Positions 7,143 to 12,177 of a DNA stretch of 12,177 bases are shown here, one piece after another. A program made the translations under genes and the position numbers. The notes under the pieces are model-generated. The model was not told the DNA's origin and did no database searches. It was given only the letters and a program-made list of their open reading frames with translations. The stretch comes from JAAXHE01 sp964551635 (GTDB taxonomy: Bacteria; Latescibacterota; UBA2968; GCA-2709665): the NCBI GenBank assembly GCA_964551635.1, contig CAZKDZ010000140.1, positions 1 to 12,177 of the forward strand, in the 5' to 3' direction. Positions within the stretch are counted from its first letter, which is position 1, and every line of letters starts with the position of its first letter.

Positions 7143-8324
7143 TCAGTTGTCCTCTACGGACCCGTCCTCGTACCTGAGCTCCTCCCGAAGAATCGGTTTG
7201 TAGGGATGTGCCAGAGCAACCTCCTCGTTCAGTTCGAGTCCGAGACCGGGGGTATCCGGCAGCGTTACGAATCCGTCCTCAACTTGGAACCGGTGCCCGT
7301 AGAACAGGTCGTCCCGCCAGTCGGTCTTTTCTCTGGATGAATCGTCCGCATAGTTGGCCATCTCCTGGATCACGCTGTTCGGGCAGTTAAGGCCCATGTG
7401 GATCTCGGCGGCCACGCCCACCCTGCTGTAGGTGATGTGGGGTGAGACCTGGATGTACTGCGCCTCCGCCATGGCCGCGATCTTCTTGAACTCCGAGATG
7501 CCGCCGCAGTGGACGATATCCGGATTGATGTAGCTCACCAGGCGTTTGGCGATGATGTCCTGGAAGCCCCACTTGGTGAAGTTCCGCTCGCCCATGCACA
7601 GCGGTACCGTCGTGCGTTCGCTGAGCCACTCGAGGGCGTCGTTGGATCCTTCCACCTGGATCGGTTCCTCCACCCAGAAGGGGCGGTAGGGTTCAACGGC
7701 CTTGCAGTACTCCAGGGCCATCGTGGGCGTCAGCCGGCCGTGGGCGTCGATGAGGATGTCGAAATCATCGCCCCCTTCGATCCTCATTTCCTCGATCTGC
7801 GCAACCGCGCGCTTCAGGTCCCAGGGCATGGGTACGGTGAGCGGGTCCCCGGCTTTCGTCACAGGCGGACCCGTCTTGACGGCATTGCATCCCATGGCAC
7901 GCGCGCGCTGCACACCCGCTTTCCCCCCGCCGCCGGCGTAGATGCGGACCTTGTCCCGCGCGGCGCCTCCGAGGAGCTTGTAGATGGGCAGACCCGCGAT
8001 CTTTCCCAGGATGTCCCACAGGGCGATATCGATGGCGCTCAGAGCGGTGGTTAAGAGCACGCCCACGTGCCACCGGTTCCACCTGAAAAGCCCCTGCCAG
8101 AGCAGCTCGATGTCCGTGGGATTCCTGCCGATTAGATGGCCCTCGAAGTCCCTGATGCACTGGGCGATGGTGCCCACCTTGTTGTCGCTGATCGAACCCT
8201 CGCCCAGTCCCGTGATCCCCTCGTTGGTTCTGATCTTCACGAAACAGCAGTTGCCTTCCACCAGAAACGTGTCCACGCCGGTGATCCGGATGCCAGAGTA
8301 AATCGGTACGTCTTCGTGCGTCAT
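7143..8324 (-). CDS. Galactonate-dehydratase-like enolase-superfamily enzyme
   Basis: This 393-residue protein belongs to the mandelate racemase / muconate lactonizing branch of the enolase superfamily, closest by motif to D-galactonate dehydratase (DgoD), which uses Mg2+ to remove water from sugar acids. The metal ligands are Asp193 (LIDAHGRL), Glu219 (WVEEP) and Glu246 (MGERNF). Asp269 (NPDIVHCGG) and His296 (VSPHITYS) form the catalytic dyad, and His195 matches the second histidine of DgoD. The spacings between the ligands equal those in E. coli DgoD (26, 23 and 50 between the equivalent residues, from memory). Downstream PGLGLELNEE is typical of the C-terminal region. The ATG is chosen at 8324 because AGGAGAC lies seven bases upstream; the frame stays open for 82 more codons, but that part reads through repeat DNA. 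It is the last gene of the minus-strand block, 348 bases after the binding-protein gene. The exact acid substrate is unknown because acid-sugar dehydratases of this type share these residues. Confidence 0.9.
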   Translation of the reverse strand: MTHEDVPIYSGIRITGVDTFLVEGNCCFVKIRTNEGITGLGEGSISDNKVGTIAQCIRDFEGHLIGRNPTDIELLWQGLFRWNRWHVGVLLTTALSAIDIALWDILGKIAGLPIYKLLGGAARDKVRIYAGGGGKAGVQRARAMGCNAVKTGPPVTKAGDPLTVPMPWDLKRAVAQIEEMRIEGGDDFDILIDAHGRLTPTMALEYCKAVEPYRPFWVEEPIQVEGSNDALEWLSERTTVPLCMGERNFTKWGFQDIIAKRLVSYINPDIVHCGGISEFKKIAAMAEAQYIQVSPHITYSRVGVAAEIHMGLNCPNSVIQEMANYADDSSREKTDWRDDLFYGHRFQVEDGFVTLPDTPGLGLELNEEVALAHPYKPILREELRYEDGSVEDN

Positions 8325-8331
8325 CTTCAGT

Positions 8332-8338
8332 GTCTCCT
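8332..8338 (-). promoter_or_regulatory. Ribosome binding site of the dehydratase gene
   Basis: Read on the minus strand this is AGGAGAC, ending seven bases before the ATG at 8324. It fixes the start at MTHEDV and excludes the longer open frame that begins at 8570. Confidence 0.75.
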
Positions 8339-8400
8339 GTGAAGTTCTCTCGAAAGGTACTTCAAGCGCAATGTCAAGATCCACCTCTCCCCACCGCCCT

Positions 8401-8439
8401 GACCTCTCTCCCCGGCCCTCTCTCCTAAAGGAAAGAGGG
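8401..8439. repeat. CT-rich hairpin repeat
   Basis: CCCTCTCTCCT (8416-8426) and AGGAAAGAGGG (8429-8439) form an 11-position stem with one mismatch and an almost absent loop. The leading GACCTCTCTCCCC (8401-8413) resembles GACCTCTCCCCCC at 9831-9843, suggesting a small second copy of the same repeat type in the next spacer. Confidence 0.6.
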
Positions 8440-8489
8440 AGAAAGGCAGGACGTTGCAACATCGATTCACGGATGCCTGACGATTGTAG

Positions 8490-8509
8490 GGGCGACCGGC
8501 CGGTCGCCC
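8490..8509. repeat. Perfect 20-nt palindrome, copy 1
   Basis: GGGCGACCGGCCGGTCGCCC is its own reverse complement. The longer context TGTAGGGGC...GTCGCCC recurs at 12072-12096 with one internal change. I recall the same string as a common dispersed repeat in some cyanobacterial and candidate-phylum genomes. As RNA it would be a very strong GC hairpin on either strand. Confidence 0.85.
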
Positions 8510-8582
8510 TTTCGCAATCAACTGGTAGGTTGGCACAGCAAGTGTAAATATGCGGAATAGTGTTCCGCAAATTTCCCCTACA

Positions 8583-8622
8583 CGGCTTACCTCTACCCTC
8601 TCCCGTCCACTCACCGCCTTTA
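8583..8622. repeat. Degenerate right-end fragment of the hairpin repeat
   Basis: CGGCTTACCTCTACC followed, after a short interruption, by CACCGCCTTTA closely resembles the right end of copy C (CGGCTTCCCTCTACC ... CACCGCCTTTT, about 10970-10998). About nine additional bases separate the two halves. No matching left end is present, so this is a decayed or truncated copy. Confidence 0.55.
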
Positions 8623-8630
8623 TTCCTTCA

Positions 8631-8674
8631 TCCTTCTTCCTTCTTCCTTCTTCCTTTTTCCTTCTTCCTTTTTT
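8631..8674. repeat. Polypyrimidine tract of TTCTTCC units
   Basis: Forty-four uninterrupted pyrimidines, made mainly of tandem TTCTTCC heptamers, run into the stop codon of the binding-protein gene. On the minus-strand transcript this is a GGAAGAA polypurine run directly after that gene. A 22-base part (8648-8669) reappears exactly as its reverse complement at 11979-12000. Confidence 0.85.
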
Positions 8675-9785
8675 ATACCGGATAATTGACCTTCAAGTGC
8701 TTGAAGTCATCCGTCAGCTCGAACGCCTTCCCTTCCGCGCGGGCGCGGTCCTTGTCGATGTCGTTCGCATCTTTGACGAAGGCATTGCTGACGACGTCTT
8801 CGGCCTTGTAGGGATTCCGGATCTGCCCGAGTTTGTGAACGGTGTCGATATAGGCCTGCCAGGATTCCAGGTCGCTGTATCCGTACCCCTTTCCAATGCG
8901 GTCCCCGTCAAAGTAGATGGTGCCCAGTTCCAGCATGGAGTCCAGCGCAAGCTGCGGCGCCATCTGCTCCTGCAGGGCCGGAAACCGGCTATAGGTGATC
9001 TGACCGGCGGCGCGCGGGTTTGCCCGCGAGAATTCGTAGGCCATGCAATTGGCCTTGAAGAAACGCGTCCAGATGTCGACGCGCGTTTCGTCCTTCAGGT
9101 CGTCGCGGTGAATGGCATAGCCGTTCGACGGATGATTGGAGAACTCCATACCGACCAGAAACTTGAGCTTCATTCCGAGAGCCTTCCATTGGGCGGCCAA
9201 CCCTCTCCAGGCGAGCCCCGCGTCCGCGCGACCCAGCGCGACCATCTGCCCCCACTGAGGGCCGCCGTTCAGGTACGTGACGGAACCTGGATCCAGCCCG
9301 GCTTCCACGAGGATGGGATCGATGATCACACGCCATCCTTCCGAGGCGACGGCGATCTTCTTGCCGGCCAGATCCTGGACCTTCGTGATCGGACTGTCTT
9401 CCGGCAACGCGAAATCGAAGACCTGCTTCATCACCATCTCCCAAACGAGAACCACCGGGATACCGGCGTCGATGCTGGACAGCAGAACGCCGGGAGACGG
9501 GAATCCCATATCCGCCTGTTTCTGGCCGACCAGTTTGGTAACCGCCAGCGCCTCGGTGGGACCGGGTTGCAGCACCACATCCAGATTCAGTTCCTTGAAG
9601 TACCCCATTTCGTGGGCGACCCAGAGGTTGAAATCGTCCATCACCTCCAGGTTTCCGCGGGGAGAGACCCAGACGATTCTGTCGGCCTCGCCCGCAATGA
9701 GCGGGTTGGCGGGAATGCAGAGCATGACGCCCATGGCCGATGAATACCCCAGGAATTCGCGGCGGGTAAGGGTGTCTTTTTTCAT
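8673..9785 (-). CDS. Tat-exported substrate-binding protein of NitT/TauT-type ABC importer
   Basis: This 370-residue protein matches periplasmic binding proteins of the nitrate/taurine/aliphatic-sulfonate and NMT1/THI5-like group. Its N-terminus has a twin-arginine signal, TRREFLG at 7-13, then a hydrophobic stretch and a likely cleavage region around 28-34 (PLIAGEA). Family-like segments follow: FNLWVAHEMGYFKELNLDV (52-70), a central hinge region with GVLLSSIDAGIPVVLV (99-114), and DLAGKKIAVASEGW (138-151), typical of NMT1-like folds. The role would be to capture the ligand outside the inner membrane and present it to the permease. The ligand is not predictable; this group binds sulfonates, pyrimidine precursors, nitrate, phthalates and others. 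The start at 9785 is backed by AGGAGG seven bases upstream; the frame is open 20 codons further but that would bury the signal peptide. It lies 208 bases after the permease gene. Confidence 0.88.
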   Translation of the reverse strand: MKKDTLTRREFLGYSSAMGVMLCIPANPLIAGEADRIVWVSPRGNLEVMDDFNLWVAHEMGYFKELNLDVVLQPGPTEALAVTKLVGQKQADMGFPSPGVLLSSIDAGIPVVLVWEMVMKQVFDFALPEDSPITKVQDLAGKKIAVASEGWRVIIDPILVEAGLDPGSVTYLNGGPQWGQMVALGRADAGLAWRGLAAQWKALGMKLKFLVGMEFSNHPSNGYAIHRDDLKDETRVDIWTRFFKANCMAYEFSRANPRAAGQITYSRFPALQEQMAPQLALDSMLELGTIYFDGDRIGKGYGYSDLESWQAYIDTVHKLGQIRNPYKAEDVVSNAFVKDANDIDKDRARAEGKAFELTDDFKHLKVNYPV

Positions 9786-9792
9786 TTCACTT

Positions 9793-9798
9793 CCTCCT
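9793..9798 (-). promoter_or_regulatory. Ribosome binding site of the binding-protein gene
   Basis: A consensus AGGAGG on the minus strand, seven bases before the ATG at 9785. It places the Tat signal at the extreme N-terminus. Confidence 0.85.
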
Positions 9799-9830
9799 GG
9801 TTGAATATTGACGGTTTGAGAACGCGCCAT

Positions 9831-9862
9831 GACCTCTCCCCCCAAGCCCCCTTCACCGGGGG
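9831..9862. repeat. Small C-rich hairpin next to repeat copy B
   Basis: GACCTCTCCCCCC is followed by CCCCC (9847-9851) and GGGGG (9858-9862), which can pair over a six-base loop. The leading bases resemble the CT-rich repeat at 8401-8413. It touches the left end of hairpin repeat copy B. Confidence 0.45.
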
Positions 9863-9985
9863 AGACGTGAGACGGAAGAGGGGAGAGATTGCCTGCCTTG
9901 TTAGGATTCTTCTCAGGCCGCAGGCAAGTCGGAGGAACAAACCTGGCAAGGGCTTCTTCTCACGTCTCACCTCTACCGTCTCCCC
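9859..9985. repeat. Intergenic hairpin repeat, copy B
   Basis: The ends GGGGAGACG (from 9859) and CGTCTCCCC (to 9985) are reverse complements, and inner sequences GTGAGACG and CGTCTCAC also pair. A 36-base core (9874-9909) matches copy C (10881-10916) with a single difference. Its length of 127 bp equals copy C. It lies between the permease and binding-protein genes of the transporter block, in the same orientation as copies A and C. Confidence 0.8.
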
Positions 9986-9993
9986 GCCTTTCG

Positions 9994-10794
9994 CTAATTC
10001 TCCCAGTTTGCCCATTTTTTGCCGATCAGGTAAAAGGCGACGTACAGACCGATGCCGATGGCCGCAATGAGAATGATCACGGCGAAAAAATTGGACATGC
10101 GCGCGAGTGACGAATAGTAGACCAGGCGATTGCCCAGGCCGGAACCGCCCCCCACCATCTCTGCGCCGATCGCGGTCAGCAGGCCGAATATGCCGCCGAC
10201 CATCAATCCCACGATGATCATGGGCAGCGCGAGGGGAAACCGGACCTTGTAGAAGATCTGAAGCGTCGATGCGCCGTATGAGCGGGCCAGGGCGATCTTC
10301 GCCAGGTCGGTCCGGCGGAAACCGGTGGCGGCGTTGATCATGACCATCGGGCCGACCGCGAGAGCGACAGCGATAACCCGGGGCGTCTGGCCGAAGCCGA
10401 ACTTGAGGATCAGCAGCGGCACGAGGGCGAGCATCGGCGTGGTGACCAGAATCAGGATGTACGGCGTGACGATCTTTTCCACAAAGGGAAACTGCGTGAT
10501 CAGCGCGGCAAGGAGAATGCCCGCGACGGCCCCGATCGCATATCCCAGACCCAGTTCCTGAAGCGTTACGAGCAGGTGGGGCCAGAGTAATGGGAAGGAC
10601 CGGTACAGCGCGGATGCGATCTCACTTGGAAGCGGGAAGACGTATGACGGGATATCCCACGCGCGGACCACGAGTTCGGAAGCCGCCACGACCCCAACCG
10701 CCACACCGGCGATCACGGCGACCTGTACGCCCGCGAAGCTGAAGGACGTAAGCGCGGACCAGTTGATGGGTTGTTTTTCGTCTTTAGTTGGCAT
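9994..10794 (-). CDS. ABC transporter permease, TauC/SsuC type
   Basis: This 266-residue inner-membrane protein belongs to the binding-protein-dependent permease family. About six hydrophobic segments are visible, near 23-42, 75-98, 108-130, 138-156, 192-212 and 235-256. The cytoplasmic EAA-type loop, which docks on the ATPase, is at about 166-191: KIALARSYGAST, then FYKVRFPLALP, a good match to the EAA...G...I..P pattern. The conserved PLPSEI segment near 54-59 is typical of TauC/SsuC relatives. The pore would carry the ligand delivered by the binding protein at 8673-9785, powered by the ATPase at 11036-11824. No good ribosome site precedes the ATG at 10794, which is nevertheless the natural family start. 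The stop codon is only nine bases from hairpin repeat copy B, and the gene is 241 bases after the ATPase gene, whereas most importer operons of this type overlap or nearly touch. Confidence 0.9.
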   Translation of the reverse strand: MPTKDEKQPINWSALTSFSFAGVQVAVIAGVAVGVVAASELVVRAWDIPSYVFPLPSEIASALYRSFPLLWPHLLVTLQELGLGYAIGAVAGILLAALITQFPFVEKIVTPYILILVTTPMLALVPLLILKFGFGQTPRVIAVALAVGPMVMINAATGFRRTDLAKIALARSYGASTLQIFYKVRFPLALPMIIVGLMVGGIFGLLTAIGAEMVGGGSGLGNRLVYYSSLARMSNFFAVIILIAAIGIGLYVAFYLIGKKWANWEN

Positions 10795-10865
10795 GAATTG
10801 AATGGGTCATTACGGGGTGCATTTTATGGGCTTCTTGATTCAGAAACCGAAACTTACCTTGAATC

Positions 10866-10992
10866 GGTGAGACGGGAGCCGGAAGAGGGGAGAGATTGCC
10901 TGCCTTGTGAGGATTCGTTTCGTGCCGAAGGCAAAACGGAATATTGTACCGGGCGAAGATTTCTTCTACCGGCTTCCCTCTACCGTCTCACC
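10866..10992. repeat. Intergenic hairpin repeat, copy C
   Basis: The left end GGTGAGACGGGAGCCGGAAG (10866-10885) and the right end ending CCGTCTCACC (10983-10992) form imperfect complementary arms. The right end carries CTACCGTCTCACC at 10980-10992, identical to both right-end units of copy A. It occupies most of the spacer between the ATPase and permease genes. Confidence 0.82.
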
Positions 10993-11035
10993 GCCTTTTA
11001 GCGACCTCACCGGAGATTCCCTCCCGTGGCAATAG

Positions 11036-11824
11036 TCAGCGCAGTACGGCATCGTTCTGTACATCCTGAAAGATGGTCTGCTTGATTTCGGCGACGATTT
11101 CGAAGAAATGCGGTTCTGCGGTCACGGACAGCGGACGCGGGCGGGGCAGATCGATATCGTAGATCTTCGAGTTCCTGCCCGGACGGGGCGTCATCACGTA
11201 GACCCGGTCGGAGAGGTAGACGGCCTCCGGGATCTGGTGCGTGACGAAGACGATAGTCTTGCGGGACTGTTCCCAGATGTTGAGAAGCATCAGGTTCATT
11301 TCGTCCCGCGTGAAGGCGTCCAGGGCGCCGAACGGTTCGTCCATCAGCAGGACCCGCGGGTCGTACGCCAGCGCCCGGACGATGGACGCCCGCTGCTGCA
11401 TGCCGCCCGAGAGTTCGCCCGGATAGTGGCGTTCGAAACCCTTGAGGGCTGTGAACTCGATCAGTTCGTCGATGCGTTCCCGGTATTTCCCGGGGTCTTC
11501 CCTCATGATTTCAAAGGGAAAACGGATATTCTGCAGCAGGTTCCGCCAGGGCAGCAGGTTCGAGGTCTGGAAGACCATGCCGATCTCCCGCCGGGGTTCC
11601 AAAACCTGCTGTCCGTTTACTGTTATTATCCCCTCGGTGAGCGGCCAGAGCGCCGCCATGGCCCAGAGCAGGGTACTCTTGCCGCAGCCGCTCGGTCCCA
11701 CGATCGACACCAGTTCCCCTTCCCGAACAGAAAGATCGAAGCCGTCCAGCGCCTGGATCTCCCCTCGGTCTCCGGCAAAGGTCTTCGATGCGTTTTCAAC
11801 TGTGATGATGGGCGGGTTTTGCAT
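11036..11824 (-). CDS. ABC transporter ATP-binding protein, TauB/SsuB type
   Basis: This 262-residue ATPase energises the importer formed with the permease and binding protein downstream. All nucleotide-binding motifs are intact: Walker A GPSGCGKST at 43-51, Q-loop Gln86 (VFQTSNLLPW), signature LSGGMQQR at 138-145, Walker B VLLMDEP at 158-164 with catalytic Glu163, and switch His196 (VTHQ). The Q-loop context with LPW and the RPGR stretch near 214-217 are typical of the nitrate/sulfonate/taurine subfamily. The start at 11824 (MQNPPIITVE) fits the family. The frame is open for 63 more codons upstream, but that part is low in family character and runs into repeat DNA. No Shine-Dalgarno sequence is evident; the minus-strand bases before the ATG are T-rich. 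It is the first gene of the minus-strand block. Confidence 0.92.
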   Translation of the reverse strand: MQNPPIITVENASKTFAGDRGEIQALDGFDLSVREGELVSIVGPSGCGKSTLLWAMAALWPLTEGIITVNGQQVLEPRREIGMVFQTSNLLPWRNLLQNIRFPFEIMREDPGKYRERIDELIEFTALKGFERHYPGELSGGMQQRASIVRALAYDPRVLLMDEPFGALDAFTRDEMNLMLLNIWEQSRKTIVFVTHQIPEAVYLSDRVYVMTPRPGRNSKIYDIDLPRPRPLSVTAEPHFFEIVAEIKQTIFQDVQNDAVLR

Positions 11825-11978
11825 AGAAAGAAATAACAAAAGCCGCAATAGCGCGTAGAACGAGGGCAATAGCTTCGAGCCCAACGGGATGGGCGCGTTG
11901 CGGCTGGTTGGAGAAGCCAGGAGGACGAACGGGAGTATATTCGATTTCGGGAGACGGGACAAGGGATTTCTAGCCTGA

Positions 11979-12000
11979 AGGAAGAAGGAAAAAGGAAGAA
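11979..12000. repeat. Polypurine tract, inverted copy of the 8648-8669 tract
   Basis: This 22-base purine run made of GGAAGAA-like units is the exact reverse complement of 8648-8669. In both places the tract lies within about 170 bases of a copy of the GGGCGACCGG palindrome. Confidence 0.8.
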
Positions 12001-12076
12001 CGAAGAGGACCACACCCCGCCCACGGCACGTCGAAACGGCCTGCCGAATTCAATTCGAGAACACATGATTGTGTAG

Positions 12077-12096
12077 GGGCTACCGGCCGGTCGCCC
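12077..12096. repeat. 20-nt palindrome, copy 2 (one mismatch)
   Basis: GGGCTACCGGCCGGTCGCCC differs from the perfect palindrome at 8490-8509 by one base, leaving a single unpaired position in the stem. The preceding TGTAGG and the following bases are also shared, so this is a dispersed repeat rather than chance symmetry. Confidence 0.8.
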
Positions 12097-12119
12097 ATTT
12101 GCAGTCCAAAATCGGATCA

Positions 12120-12152
12120 CACGAAGGCACGAAGACACAAAGGACACCAAGG
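12120..12152. repeat. Degenerate 8-9 nt tandem array
   Basis: Four consecutive units are visible: CACGAAGG, CACGAAGA, CACAAAGGA and CACCAAGG. Similar CACGAAG/CACAGAG strings are, from memory, a widespread intergenic repeat in GC-rich environmental bacteria. The array is close to the window edge and may continue in degraded form to the end. Confidence 0.7.
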
Positions 12153-12177
12153 GAAAACCGGAAACAAGGCAAGGCGG

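Larger units (their letters stand above)
8325..8672. other. Repeat-filled spacer without a gene
   Basis: This 348-base stretch between the dehydratase and binding-protein genes contains the dehydratase ribosome site, a CT-rich hairpin, a 20-nt palindrome, a degenerate right end of the GGTGAGACGG element and most of a polypyrimidine tract. Frames that stay open across it translate the repeats (for example GRPAGRPY from the palindrome) and show no protein-like signal. I see no convincing promoter. Confidence 0.7.
11825..12177. other. Gene-free right flank with repeats
   Basis: No credible gene is seen in these 353 bases. The region upstream of the ATPase gene should hold the promoter for the minus-strand block, but I find no clear -35/-10 pair. 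From about 11979 it carries a polypurine tract, a second copy of the 20-nt palindrome and a tandem octamer array. Minus-strand open frames here are translations of those repeats. Confidence 0.65.

Noticed and set aside
8490..8509. Rho-independent terminator at the 20-nt palindrome.
   Set aside because: The stem is very stable, but no run of Ts follows on the minus strand, and the same palindrome recurs at 12077-12096 away from any gene end, so it is better called a dispersed repeat.
8325..8570. N-terminal extension of the dehydratase by 82 codons.
   Set aside because: The extension translates repeat sequences (GRSPLQSS and polypurine-like parts), while AGGAGAC at 8332-8338 and the family N-terminus support the start at 8324.
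8550..9743. A 397-codon plus-strand frame opposite the binding-protein gene.
   Set aside because: It starts in repeat DNA, its first residues are translated polypyrimidine repeats, and the opposite strand encodes a complete Tat-signal binding protein with a consensus ribosome site.
11825..12013. N-terminal extension of the ATPase by 63 codons.
   Set aside because: It reads through the polypurine repeat (FSFFLQA) and adds residues absent from the ATPase family, which begins a few residues before the ITVENASKTF strand.
12120..12152. Possible CRISPR array.
   Set aside because: The units are 8-9 nt and directly adjacent with no spacers, so the pattern is a simple tandem repeat.

Overview
The window carries eight complete-looking protein genes in two head-to-head blocks that converge near base 7,110-7,145. 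Four genes lie on the + strand (bases 1-7111) and four on the - strand (7143-11824). The DNA is GC-rich and bacterial. A twin-arginine signal on a periplasmic-type binding protein suggests a diderm bacterium. The gene mix (gamma-glutamyltransferase-like enzyme, M19 dipeptidase, SSS symporter, enolase-superfamily dehydratase, NitT/TauT-type ABC transporter) and the repeat-filled spacers resemble uncultured, often marine or host-associated, candidate phyla such as Latescibacterota or Poribacteria. That placement is an impression, not something the sequence proves. No rRNA, tRNA, CRISPR array, transposase or phage gene was seen.

Plus-strand block: a gamma-glutamyltransferase-family Ntn-hydrolase (1-1737), a sodium:solute symporter (2008-3501), a zinc membrane-dipeptidase-like enzyme of peptidase family M19 (3647-4702), and a 708-residue protein with a transglutaminase-like Cys-His-Asp triad inside a multidomain beta-rich architecture (4985-7111). 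Three of these four act, by family, on amide or peptide bonds and the fourth is a transporter, so a peptide or amide-conjugate uptake and salvage function is a reasonable inference. Spacers of 145-282 bases mean they need not be one transcript.

Minus-strand block, in transcription order: ABC ATPase (11824-11036), ABC permease (10794-9994), Tat-exported substrate-binding protein (9785-8673), then a galactonate-dehydratase-like enolase-superfamily enzyme (8324-7143). The three transport genes form a full NitT/TauT/SsuABC-type importer. The dehydratase downstream suggests that the imported compound, or a product of it, is a hydroxy or sugar acid, but the ligand cannot be read from the sequence.

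The most unusual feature is the spacer content. A hairpin-forming element of about 127-177 bp with GGTGAGACGG...CCGTCTCACC ends occurs three times (1754-1930, 9859-9985, 10866-10992), always in the same orientation, with a degenerate fourth end fragment at 8583-8622. Other repeat types fill the remaining spacers: a 20-nt perfect palindrome at 8490-8509 with a one-mismatch copy at 12077-12096, GGAAGAA-type polypurine tracts, a TTCGACAAGCTCAGG inverted pair at 4770-4830, and an 8-9 nt tandem array at 12120-12152. Each junction inside the transporter block holds at least one of them.
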